Assembly (NCBI RefSeq): GCF_016126015.1 | Contig: NZ_JAEFDB010000005.1 | Location: 1 to 64,000 of the forward strand | Direction: 5' to 3' | DNA length: 64,000 bases | Source of the DNA: Capnocytophaga periodontitidis | GTDB lineage: Bacteria; Bacteroidota; Bacteroidia; Flavobacteriales; Flavobacteriaceae | Part shown: piece after piece, positions 17,810-25,623 of the stretch | Numbering within the stretch: position 1 is the stretch's first letter | How the letters are laid out: each line of letters begins with the position of its first letter | Notes under the pieces: model-generated | What the model saw: the letters and a program-made list of their open reading frames with translations, nothing else | Databases searched by the model: none | What the model was told of the DNA's origin: nothing | Position numbers and translations under genes: made by a program

Positions 17810-18781
17810 TTAATAATATTCTATGGTTCTTTCGGTGAGAATTTTATTTTGACGCTTTTCTACCCAATTACCTTTTTCGTCGTATTTATAAGTAATTTTA
17901 TTTCCCTCATTAGAAACTTCTTCTATAAGATTGTTCTTATGGTCATACTTGTAAAAAGTTTTGTTACCATCTGAAGTTGTTTGTTCTACAAGATTATTAT
18001 TCTCATCGTACTTGTAGGTAGTTTCTATTCTTTCTAATACAGAATTTGTATGGTAGATTTGAATTTTCTTAATTAGATTATTATTGCTATCATAGCTATA
18101 AAAATAATCTGTATTATCCCATCTTTTTTCCTCTACTATTCTACCTTGTGAATCATACTTTTTCATTTCACCATCAGAAGAGCTTTCCTCTGTTAGATTC
18201 CCATTTTCATATTTGTAATTATAAGTACGAATTTTGTCTATAGGTATTTTTTCTATCTCAAAGTCACCACCTTCAGAATAGTAAAAACCTTTTAAAGTTT
18301 CTTTGATAAGTTTATCTTTATCATCATACTCAAATGTTTCAGTAGAAAGGACGCCACCTGAAGAGTCGTATGTTACAATTTCAATTACTAAACCCTTATC
18401 ATTGTATTTAGTAATTCTTTTTCCTTCATTCATACAAAAATATCCTTTACAATAACTTTCCCTACTCTTAATAGTGTTATTCTGATAGGTATAAACATTT
18501 ACATTTTTGAGGAAGACTTCTCCTTCTGAATTATATTGTTCATTTTCTACTATATTCCCTTTTTCGTCAAAGGAAGTCTTATATGGACGTTCTTCTTCTG
18601 TAATGAAAAGTGTTTTATTTTGGTTGTCATCAATCTCATACATAGTTTCCTTTAAAGTTTTTACTTTTCCCTTCAAAACCTCAGTATTGAATGTTGTAGT
18701 ATCGATGGAGGTATTACTATTTTGAGAATTGCAAGAGAGTACTAAGAATAACACAATAAGTATAAAAATATATCTTTTCAT
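17810..18781 (-). CDS. lipoprotein with YD/RHS-type repeats
   Basis: The start at 18781 gives a lipoprotein signal (MKRYIFILIVLFLVLSCNSQ) with a lipobox ending at Cys. The longer frame from 18844 would lack this. The 323-residue product is built of YD-like repeats (KYNDKGLVIEIVTYDSSGGV, KYDENNNLVEQTTSDGNK, KYDHKNNLIEEVSNEGNK). No Lys-Asp/Glu export signature follows the Cys, so it is probably periplasmic. Such repeats wrap as a beta sheet in RHS shells. Here there is no core or toxin part. Neighbours: a membrane protein upstream and a UDG-like gene 6 bases downstream. Confidence 0.8.
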   Translation of the reverse strand: MKRYIFILIVLFLVLSCNSQNSNTSIDTTTFNTEVLKGKVKTLKETMYEIDDNQNKTLFITEEERPYKTSFDEKGNIVENEQYNSEGEVFLKNVNVYTYQNNTIKSRESYCKGYFCMNEGKRITKYNDKGLVIEIVTYDSSGGVLSTETFEYDDKDKLIKETLKGFYYSEGGDFEIEKIPIDKIRTYNYKYENGNLTEESSSDGEMKKYDSQGRIVEEKRWDNTDYFYSYDSNNNLIKKIQIYHTNSVLERIETTYKYDENNNLVEQTTSDGNKTFYKYDHKNNLIEEVSNEGNKITYKYDEKGNWVEKRQNKILTERTIEYY

Positions 18782-18800
18782 TGTTTGTTGTATTTTAAAA

Positions 18801-19796
18801 TTAAACTTCCTTTTGTGGGTTACACTCTTCGATGAGTTCATCAATGGTCTTACTTATTCCATCTAAAGGTTCTTGGTAGAATGCAACAATTTCATTAACG
18901 AGTTTTTCTATACTTTCAGAGCTAAGTTCTTCGCCTTTCCGCAATAGGTTATAATTAAAAGTTTTACTTAACTTATAACCTTTTATCCAGTCTTTCGATT
19001 CGCCTTTTTGGGCATAGCGGTAAGGCGTGTATTGACGATTGCTAAAAAACTCTGACCAGAAAGTGAGGTATATTTGTCCGCTGTTATTGGTATCGCCTAC
19101 TCTAAGCCACATACCTGTATCCTTTCCTCCTACTCGCCACCATAGTATATCGTCTTCTACAGTGAAATCGGTTAAGGTTTTATCTAACTTTTCTTGGAGT
19201 AAAGAGTTGATTTTATGTATATAGCCTTTTTTATTTAGATAAGGAAGAATGTGATTTTCAAGTTTGTTAAGTTCAGTAGCAACTTCGTGTTCAATAGCTC
19301 CGCCTAATCCTATTTCTTTAGACAGAGTGTTGATGATAGCATATAGATGAGCTTGTATTTCAGTTTTATTTTGGTTTACATTTTGTGTGTCTACAGCTAT
19401 CGCATTGAGCGATTGCAAGATGCTTTTAGCACTTTGTGGTTTAGCATAAGGGATAATATCTTTAGCAACTAATTTGAGTAAATGATTAAGTTCTTCTAAT
19501 GAGATATTTCTATCTTCCCACACTTTCCAAAGTTCTTCAATAAAGTTATTAAAGAGTTCTGATTTTTTCTCAAAAACCTTTACATTGCGTTCTTTGTCTT
19601 CCTCGCTGGCAGTTTGTCCTTGCAAAAGGAATACAGTAACGATAGCGGTAAATATAGCCCCTATAGCAGAGTTGTTGATTTCTTCTACTATTTTAGGGAG
19701 TTCGTTTTGGTAAATAGCATTAAAGATAAAAATACTAAGTGAAATAGCCAACAAAGTAGCTAAGCCGATGAGTAATTTGCTTTTGAATAGCTTCAT
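18801..19796 (-). CDS. membrane-anchored hypothetical protein
   Basis: I do not recognise this 331-residue family. Two N-terminal membrane helices (about 8-28, LLIGLATLLAISLSIFIF; and 43-61, AIGAIFTAIVTVFLL) are followed by a long cytoplasmic, mostly helical region and a mixed segment rich in Trp (LWWRVGGKDTGMWLRVGD). The C-terminus is acidic. It precedes the YD-repeat lipoprotein by 19 bases on the same strand. The anchored soluble domain suggests a sensor or regulator, but no known domain is visible. Confidence 0.75.
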   Translation of the reverse strand: MKLFKSKLLIGLATLLAISLSIFIFNAIYQNELPKIVEEINNSAIGAIFTAIVTVFLLQGQTASEEDKERNVKVFEKKSELFNNFIEELWKVWEDRNISLEELNHLLKLVAKDIIPYAKPQSAKSILQSLNAIAVDTQNVNQNKTEIQAHLYAIINTLSKEIGLGGAIEHEVATELNKLENHILPYLNKKGYIHKINSLLQEKLDKTLTDFTVEDDILWWRVGGKDTGMWLRVGDTNNSGQIYLTFWSEFFSNRQYTPYRYAQKGESKDWIKGYKLSKTFNYNLLRKGEELSSESIEKLVNEIVAFYQEPLDGISKTIDELIEECNPQKEV

Positions 19797-19813
19797 TTAT
19801 TTAGATTTTTAAA

Positions 19814-19842
19814 AGAATGCCTACCTATACGATAGGCATTCT
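19814..19842 (-). terminator. hairpin between the BNR-like gene and the membrane protein gene
   Basis: A perfect 10-bp stem (AGAATGCCTA with its complement, 9-base loop) is followed on the minus strand by TTTTAAAAAT. It lies just after the stop at 19849, so the BNR-like gene is at least partly insulated from the three genes downstream. Confidence 0.65.
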
Positions 19843-19848
19843 AAATGA

Positions 19849-20199
19849 TTAATTTCTTTTTGTCCAAGTACGCCCCTCATTTTTTGAGATATAAGTACCT
19901 TTTGAAGTAGTAGCTACAAGCTCAGTGCCATTTACTTGTATGGTTTCAAATGTTCCATAGGAGGCATTAGAAGTACGTAATGTCCAATTGACTCCTTTAC
20001 TTGTTGAAGCATAGACTCCTTTAGATGTAACGACAATAATTTCCTTACCGAAAATAACTAAATCATTGAAGTCTCCAAAATTATTTCCTTTGTAGCGTTG
20101 AATCCAAGTCCTACCATTATTAGTAGAAAATTCAAGTTTGTTGTCGTCTGTAGGGCAAATTCGTAGCAATTCGTTCCCTAAATTAATTTCTTTTGCCAT
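19849..20199 (-). CDS. small BNR/beta-propeller-repeat protein
   Basis: I chose the ATG at 20199 (MAKEINLGNELLRICP). The longer frame from 20229 adds only MSRTKINTNK. The 116-residue product has three Asp-box-like repeats (FSTNNGRTWIQRY, ASTSKGVNWTLRT, ISKNEGRTWTKRN), as in sialidase or YCF48-type propellers, but too few to close a propeller alone. There is no signal peptide. It may oligomerise or be a fragment of a larger ancestor. A promoter lies upstream at 20295-20302. Confidence 0.65.
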   Translation of the reverse strand: MAKEINLGNELLRICPTDDNKLEFSTNNGRTWIQRYKGNNFGDFNDLVIFGKEIIVVTSKGVYASTSKGVNWTLRTSNASYGTFETIQVNGTELVATTSKGTYISKNEGRTWTKRN

Positions 20200-20294
20200 T
20201 TTGTTGGTATTAATTTTTGTCCTACTCACTTATAGGCTTTTCGGTTACTCCTTTGTTATATACAGCCCCTCGGATAGCTGTTTTATTTTGGTTG

Positions 20295-20329
20295 CAAAAT
20301 TACAGTAGGTATTGGTCAAAGTGTGACCA
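20295..20329 (-). promoter_or_regulatory. promoter and possible operator of the BNR-like gene
   Basis: On the minus strand TAATTTTG (20302-20295) fits the -7 consensus. Immediately upstream lies a perfect inverted repeat TGGTCA-N5-TGACCA (20313-20329) that overlaps the expected upstream promoter element, a typical place for a dimeric repressor or activator. Confidence 0.4.
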
Positions 20330-20357
20330 TTTAATATTTTTTTCAATATGAGGACAT

Positions 20358-20480
20358 AAAAAAACGCGGTGCATTCCTTGTTTACTCATCACAGAAGCCC
20401 GACCAAAGGCTGCACACCAAAGTAAAAAGGAATGCCCACGTAACCGCAGGCACTTCCACTTCACTTTCCTGGTGTTGAAA
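20358..20480 (-). ncRNA. candidate structured small RNA
   Basis: On the minus strand the segment folds into one long hairpin. GCGGT/ACCGC (20443-20447 with 20366-20370), GCATTCCTT/AAGGAATGC (20427-20435 with 20371-20379) and TTTACT/AGTAAA (20421-20426 with 20381-20386) stack around an internal loop and an AGCC/GGCT tip. The hairpin is followed directly by seven T (20364-20358), as in an intrinsic terminator. It lies in the gene-free stretch 20230-20778 and has no open frame. The 5' end is uncertain. It lacks the hallmark sequences of tmRNA, RNase P and the SRP GGAA loop, so its class is unknown to me. Confidence 0.4.
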
Positions 20481-20513
20481 AATTGGTCGTATTTCTATGA
20501 TAGGAAAATGTAA

Positions 20514-20634
20514 AGCGAAACGCTAATATTGTTTATATCTTTAAATGGCTATTTAACCGCAGTTAAATAGTGTTCAAATTGTTCTCGGTTGTCTAATTTT
20601 GCTGCATAGTTACGGTGAATTTTTATACTATGCA
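20514..20634. other. cluster of three small perfect hairpins
   Basis: AGCG-AAA-CGCT (20514-20524), CTATTTAAC-CGCA-GTTAAATAG (20549-20570) and TGCATAGT...ACTATGCA (20603-20634) lie in a row between the candidate RNA and the DUF2004-like gene. They could be the 5' part of the same minus-strand RNA or regulatory elements. No gene is visible here. Confidence 0.35.
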
Positions 20635-20728
20635 AATTTTTTAACATTTATTTTTTAGATGTATTTTGTAAGACGCTAAAAATCAAATGAATTTGAATTG
20701 TTGTTAATGTGTAAAACTGACTTTTGTA

Positions 20729-20759
20729 TTTGTAAATATATTGATTTTTGCTATCTTTG
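20729..20759 (+). promoter_or_regulatory. promoter of the 150-residue protein gene
   Basis: TTTG (20729-20732) and TATCTTTG (20752-20759) are 19 bases apart, 20 bases before the ATG at 20779. This supports that ATG over the upstream start at 20698. Confidence 0.65.
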
Positions 20760-20778
20760 TCGCCTAAAATTAAACATT

Positions 20779-21231
20779 ATGGCTACCTACAAATTACCCT
20801 ATTTCGGGAAGGTTACCCTTTCTGAAGATGATGATTACCACGAAATAGAAGATGTGGATATCAACGGTTCCTCAGTGTCAATCACTATTGATTGTATGGG
20901 AGAAACACCCTCTAAAGCTCAGGGGACAGCTATTCAGCAATTGTTAGAACACTTGCCTGAACTCGACCAGCAGATTCGCAACGAATTTATAAAAGTCTAT
21001 CGTTCTAGCGAGGAATCTATGGTGAAAGATTATGTGCAAATAGTAGAAGAAATGGCTGATGTGCAGGGGGAAGAATTGCTCACAGCACTTGAGCTTACCA
21101 ATCTCAATATCTCCCTTTTTGCAACAGAGTTTGCGGGTTTCGACTATACGTTGCCTGAAGTTACCGATGAAATTCTTGTAGTAATGGTAGATGAAGACAG
21201 AAAAATCATACGCTTTACGATTGAATCGTAA
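20779..21231 (+). CDS. conserved hypothetical protein, DUF2004-like
   Basis: The 150-residue soluble protein (MATYKLPYFGKVTLSEDDDY...) has a beta-rich N-terminal half, a helical middle (LLEHLPELDQQIRNEFIKVY) and a C-terminal strand segment (ILVVMVDEDRKIIRFTIES). The pattern resembles DUF2004 proteins, which are acidic and found as single genes in Bacteroidota. This assignment is from memory and unverified. It has its own promoter and ends against an inverted repeat shared with the convergent transporter gene. Confidence 0.6.
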   Translation: MATYKLPYFGKVTLSEDDDYHEIEDVDINGSSVSITIDCMGETPSKAQGTAIQQLLEHLPELDQQIRNEFIKVYRSSEESMVKDYVQIVEEMADVQGEELLTALELTNLNISLFATEFAGFDYTLPEVTDEILVVMVDEDRKIIRFTIES

Positions 21232-21240
21232 GTTATTAGC

Positions 21241-21281
21241 ACGTGCGGCTCGCACCTTTGCAAAAGGTGCGAGCCGCACGT
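21241..21281. terminator. 19-bp perfect inverted repeat made of the dispersed repeat core
   Basis: ACGTGCGGCTCGCACCTTT faces its exact complement across a 3-base loop, between the convergent genes ending at 21231 and 21311. It is the dispersed GTGCGGCTCGCAC core in head-to-head arrangement. It can act as a bidirectional terminator stem, though the T tracts are weak. Confidence 0.6.
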
Positions 21282-21310
21282 ACAAAAAACTTTTGATAAA
21301 GTTTAAATTG

Positions 21311-22732
21311 TTAATTGCTTCTTGTTACCTGTTTATTGTAAATATACAATGATGCCGCTGCAAATACCCCCAAAGCACAAATCACATACCAGAGTTTTGC
21401 AGGTTCATAAGTATCCCATAACAATTGAGTGATTTGCGACTGACTGAGTCCTAATTTCTGACTTGCTAACTCAAAATATTGAGTTTTAGTGAGATTTTCA
21501 GGCATTTCAATAGCGCGTTTGGCTAATTCTTTTTTTAGTAAACCGTATTTATCAGACCATTCAGTATACAAATGTCCTGAAAAGAAACCTGTGAGGTAGT
21601 TTCCTGCAGCTACTGGCAAAAACACCGTACCTTGATACAGCGCCTCTTTGCCTTTAGGTGTAATTTGAGCCACAAAAGCCGATAGGGTAGGGCTGGAAGC
21701 CATTTCACCTATCGAGAAAATCACGGTGCCTATAATGGTGAACCACGGATTGTTGAACATAAAAGTAAGCGTTACCCCTAAAGTAGCGATAACTGTCCCT
21801 CTAATCATAGCGCTCACGTGGCTCATTTTGGTTACAAAATACGATACAAGCACTTGAAAGAAGATAATCATAAACGAATCTATGTTGATAAACCACTCGG
21901 CTTTCACTTGTCCTTCAGAGGTGAGGATAGTGCCCAAAAAAGTTGATTTTTCATTAATCCACGCACTCAATGCCGATGAATCTACCCAATCTTCAATAAA
22001 GTTAGGCAGGGTGTAAAACAGCTGGTTGAACATCGTCCAAAAGCCTACCATCAAAAGCAATAGTACGGTAAGTCGGCGGTCCTTCAAAGCCTCAACGATA
22101 TGCATCAGTGATTCTTTGATTTCGGTGAGTAAAGGCTTTCTAATTTTTTGAGCGAGTTTGGGTTCTTTATAGAGGAATAAAGCTACTAACACATTGATAG
22201 TCATCACTACAGCTCCTTGTATAAAGATAATGCGCCAACCGTATTCGGTGCGGAGGTAGGACGACATTGCAGGACCTAAAAAGCCCCCTATGTTCACCAT
22301 CATATAGAAAATTCCAAACCCCATAGTGCTGGTGGTTTCATCGGTATTACGCGCTACAATACCATTGACTACAGGCTTAAAGAATCCTGCTCCAACAGCC
22401 GATAAGAGAAATATAGAGTACACCGCTGCATAATCGGTAACTTCTCCCATCAAAAAATAGCCTACCGCTGTAATAGCACACGAAATTACTAATGAAAGTT
22501 TATAGCCAATACGGTCGGCAATCACTCCAAAAATAGGAGGCAAAAGATAAAGAATAGCCGAAACGTTTGCCATTATACTCGCTTTTTGCAAGTGGTCAAA
22601 CCCAAGTCCGCCCTTATCAGTAGAGGCAACTAAATAAAGCCCCAAAAGCGTAAAAATACCGTAATAAGCCCAGCGTTCCATCAGCTGAAGGAAGCTCGCT
22701 ACCCAAAAAGTAGGAGAAAATTTATTTAACAT
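21311..22732 (-). CDS. POT/PTR-type proton-dependent transporter of the MFS
   Basis: The 473-residue protein has about 12 membrane segments. The POT signature is recognisable: ERWAYYG in the first helix (the ExxERFxYYG position), GAGFFKPVVNG, and FYMMVNIGGFLGP (the FYxxINxGS position). Family members import di- and tripeptides with protons in the inner membrane. The substrate here is inferred. A minus-strand TACCTTTG promoter element lies at 22781-22774, and the gene is divergent from the TonB receptor. Confidence 0.85.
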   Translation of the reverse strand: MLNKFSPTFWVASFLQLMERWAYYGIFTLLGLYLVASTDKGGLGFDHLQKASIMANVSAILYLLPPIFGVIADRIGYKLSLVISCAITAVGYFLMGEVTDYAAVYSIFLLSAVGAGFFKPVVNGIVARNTDETTSTMGFGIFYMMVNIGGFLGPAMSSYLRTEYGWRIIFIQGAVVMTINVLVALFLYKEPKLAQKIRKPLLTEIKESLMHIVEALKDRRLTVLLLLMVGFWTMFNQLFYTLPNFIEDWVDSSALSAWINEKSTFLGTILTSEGQVKAEWFINIDSFMIIFFQVLVSYFVTKMSHVSAMIRGTVIATLGVTLTFMFNNPWFTIIGTVIFSIGEMASSPTLSAFVAQITPKGKEALYQGTVFLPVAAGNYLTGFFSGHLYTEWSDKYGLLKKELAKRAIEMPENLTKTQYFELASQKLGLSQSQITQLLWDTYEPAKLWYVICALGVFAAASLYIYNKQVTRSN

Positions 22733-22773
22733 AGTTCGTAAGTTATAAGTCGTCCGACATTAGATTTTGAGTG

Positions 22774-22781
22774 CAAAGGTA
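22774..22781 (-). promoter_or_regulatory. -7 element of the POT transporter promoter
   Basis: TACCTTTG on the minus strand lies 42 bases before the ATG at 22732. No convincing TTTG is found at the expected upstream distance. Confidence 0.5.
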
Positions 22782-22939
22782 GCTAATATCTCATCTTCAG
22801 AAAAATAAATACGCATTTTCTACAAAGGATAAATATTTTGTTGTAAATATAACAAAGTGTTTACCATTTTTCTTTTACCCTATTTAGAATTATTTCACAC
22901 TTTTATTTAGAATTGTTTTATGCAATTCAAAAAAAGTAT

Positions 22940-22947
22940 TACCTTTG
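22940..22947 (+). promoter_or_regulatory. -7 element of the TonB receptor promoter
   Basis: TACCTTTG stands 25 bases before the GTG start at 22973, so the leader is very short. The start codon itself lies in the simple repeat GTGTGAAAAGTGAAAAGTGA. Confidence 0.55.
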
Positions 22948-22972
22948 TCCCCGATTTTAATGAGTGTGAAAA

Positions 22973-25570
22973 GTGAAAAGTGAAAGAATACATTGTCCTC
23001 TCTATTACTTTCCTAATATTTTTATTGGGATATTCTTTTTATTTTCTTTTTTCTACCCAACACTTTACGCTCAAACAGCTACCACCACGGTTACTGCTAC
23101 TACTCAAGCTATTCAGTTAGAGGAAGTAGTGGTAACTGCTAAAGAACTTCCTGCACCTACTTCTACCTCGCTTATCGACCGCAAGGCAATGCGACACCTT
23201 CAGCCTTCTAGCTTTGCCGATTTGGTGAGTTTGCTCCCTGGTCGGCAAGTTACTACTCCCTCACTGAACTATGCCAATACGCTCACTCTCAGGCAGACAG
23301 GAACGCCTATGGACGGCTATAGTATTTCCTCTTTAGGCGTAGGCTTCAATATTGATGGTGTTCCCTTAGATGTAAATAACAATATGCAATCTACGGTAGG
23401 TACCGGAATGATTATCACCCCTCAATCGAATTACGCCGATAAGAAGCGCAACACTACCCGCTCGGGGGTGGATATGCGCACCATCGCTACCGATGATATT
23501 GAAACAGTGGAGATTATACGCGGAATCCCATCGGTGAAATTTGGTGATATCAGCAGTGGGGTAGTAACAATTCACCGCAAAAAAGGCTATACTCCCCTTA
23601 GGGCACGCGCCAAAGCCGATGGTTTTAGCAAACTTTTCTATATAGGTAAAGGTTTCAGTTTTTTTGAAAATAGCCTCAAACTCAACTTTAGTTTGGATTA
23701 TTTGAATGCCCAACCCGACCCGCGTAACAGCTTTGAAAACTACAAGCGTTATACTGCTTCAGCACGTGCTGAAAAACGCTTTGATACCGAAAATCCGCTT
23801 ACGTGGAATTTTAGCATCGACTATACGGGCACTATCGATAAGGAAAAGCGCGACCCCGATGTGGGCTTCGATCGCTATGACGCTTATCAATCTACTTACA
23901 ATAATATCCGCATTGCCAATGGGCTGAGTTGGGAGTTCCTTAAAACATTCTTCAAAGCATTGGCACTCAAAACTAGTTACTCACAGAGTTTCGACCGTAT
24001 TGAGCAAGATAAATGGGTGCAAATTACCAATGCACGCCCCGTTTTCATAAACACAGAAGCTGGTGAATTTTATGGGGTATTCTCCGATCCTCACTATGTG
24101 TCGCACTTGCTCGTCGATGGCAAACCGCTACACCTCTATGCCGACCTCTCAACGACTTCTTATAAGCTATTCTCGGGCTATCGCAACGAATTGCTAATCG
24201 GACTTACTTACAACTACAACAAAAACAACGGTCTGGGGCAGGTATACGATTTAGCGCACCCTCCATCACCCGAAATGGACACCCGTCCGCGTGCTTTTAA
24301 GAGCATTCCTGCAATGCAAGATATGGCTTTTTATGCTGAAGAGCAGTTAGAAAAAACTTTTTGGCATACCCAATTTCTCGTGCGTGCTGGTTTGCGTGCC
24401 AATACCCTTTTAGGACTCGATTCACGCTACGCATTGCATAACAAGGTGTGTTTTGACCCTCGTGTGAATATGAAAGTTACTTTCCCAAAAATTGAGTTCG
24501 CTAACCAAAATGCTCTCAGTATTAGCCTTACAGCAGGCTGGGGGAAACACAGCAAACTTCCCACTCAAGAAATGCTCTATCCTCAAGAAAAATACGAAGA
24601 TTTTGTACAGCTCAATTACTATCACAGTCAAAAAGCTTACCGCCAATTGCACTACAAAACTTACATTTTTCCGCAAGTGAACTACGACATTATGCCTGCG
24701 GTGAATAACAAAGCCGAAGTGCGCCTTGGGTTAGAATACAACCACCATTCGCTATTTATTACTTATTTTGATGAGCGTATGCAATCGGGTTTTCGAAAAA
24801 TGAGCGATTATCATAAAGTATTCTATAAAAAATACGATGCTACAGGACTCAATCACAATGCGATTACTGCTCCTCCTTTGGTGGAAAATCTGCCCTATAC
24901 AGTGCAAGACGCCCTGATACTCTCAGATATGGAGAGCAATGGCTCTGCTATCGATAAACAAGGGGTTGAGTTTCAGTACAGCAGTAAGCGCCTTCAGTTG
25001 CTCAACACTCGTTTTACACTCAGTGGCGCGTGGTTTCACAGCCTGTATTACAACTCATTGCCCGTATATCGTCCCGCCGATAAAAATGTGATCAACAACC
25101 GCAAACATTACAATCTGGGGGTATACCCCGAAGTGGAGAAGTACGACCGCGAACAGCTGGAAACCAGTCTTATTGCTGATACTTATCTCCCCGAGCTAAA
25201 ACTCACAACCTCTGTGCGTTGCGACCTCACTTGGTATACTATTAGCACCAATCCGTCACTTAGTCGTGTGCCCACTCACTACATCAGTGAGGATGGTGTA
25301 CGTCACCCATATACAGCGGCAGAAGCTAATGACCCCGTACTGCAATGGCTCATACGCCCTACAACTGTAAGTCTCAGCGATAGAACCCCATTGTCAATGA
25401 ACATACATCTAAAAATATCTAAAGATTTCTATAAGTACTTTACGCTCTCAATGTACGTAAACAATCTGTTTAACTTTTATGAAGATTACCGCGTGAACGG
25501 ACAATATATCAACCGCCGCGGACTCATCAATCCCTATTTCGGAATGGAAATGAACGTTTCACTCAAATAA
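22973..25570 (+). CDS. TonB-dependent outer-membrane receptor
   Basis: The 865-residue product has a signal peptide (FIGIFFLFSFFYPTLYAQ), then a TonB-box-like and plug segment (LEEVVVTAKELP, FADLVSLLPGRQV, GVDMRTIATDDIETVEIIRG, PSVKFGDISSGVV) and a C-terminal beta-barrel (MYVNNLFNFYEDYRVN, final residue Lys after MNVSL). The start must be GTG at 22973: the nearby ATG at 22960 hits a stop and upstream in-frame codons are closed. It is followed by three DUF4876-like lipoproteins and an outer-membrane barrel protein, with no SusD, so it probably imports a ligand captured by those lipoproteins (inference). Confidence 0.93.
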   Translation: MKSERIHCPLYYFPNIFIGIFFLFSFFYPTLYAQTATTTVTATTQAIQLEEVVVTAKELPAPTSTSLIDRKAMRHLQPSSFADLVSLLPGRQVTTPSLNYANTLTLRQTGTPMDGYSISSLGVGFNIDGVPLDVNNNMQSTVGTGMIITPQSNYADKKRNTTRSGVDMRTIATDDIETVEIIRGIPSVKFGDISSGVVTIHRKKGYTPLRARAKADGFSKLFYIGKGFSFFENSLKLNFSLDYLNAQPDPRNSFENYKRYTASARAEKRFDTENPLTWNFSIDYTGTIDKEKRDPDVGFDRYDAYQSTYNNIRIANGLSWEFLKTFFKALALKTSYSQSFDRIEQDKWVQITNARPVFINTEAGEFYGVFSDPHYVSHLLVDGKPLHLYADLSTTSYKLFSGYRNELLIGLTYNYNKNNGLGQVYDLAHPPSPEMDTRPRAFKSIPAMQDMAFYAEEQLEKTFWHTQFLVRAGLRANTLLGLDSRYALHNKVCFDPRVNMKVTFPKIEFANQNALSISLTAGWGKHSKLPTQEMLYPQEKYEDFVQLNYYHSQKAYRQLHYKTYIFPQVNYDIMPAVNNKAEVRLGLEYNHHSLFITYFDERMQSGFRKMSDYHKVFYKKYDATGLNHNAITAPPLVENLPYTVQDALILSDMESNGSAIDKQGVEFQYSSKRLQLLNTRFTLSGAWFHSLYYNSLPVYRPADKNVINNRKHYNLGVYPEVEKYDREQLETSLIADTYLPELKLTTSVRCDLTWYTISTNPSLSRVPTHYISEDGVRHPYTAAEANDPVLQWLIRPTTVSLSDRTPLSMNIHLKISKDFYKYFTLSMYVNNLFNFYEDYRVNGQYINRRGLINPYFGMEMNVSLK

Positions 25571-25590
25571 CAATTAACAAATAACAAATA

Positions 25591-25610
25591 ACTGCCCGTG
25601 CGGCTCGCAA
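25591..25610 (+). repeat. dispersed repeat core upstream of the first lipoprotein
   Basis: ACTGCCCGTGCGGCTCGCAA follows simple TAACAATTAACAAATAAC spacer sequence and lies 14 bases before the ATG at 25624. The same core precedes the next two lipoproteins and the barrel gene at similar distances. Confidence 0.7.
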
Positions 25611-25623
25611 CAAATTAATTAAT

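Noticed and set aside
20358-20480. Reading the structured segment as SRP RNA, RNase P RNA or tmRNA
   Set aside because: The GGAA loop and AGCAG element of SRP RNA, the GAGGAAAGTCC element of RNase P and the tRNA-like ends of tmRNA are not present.
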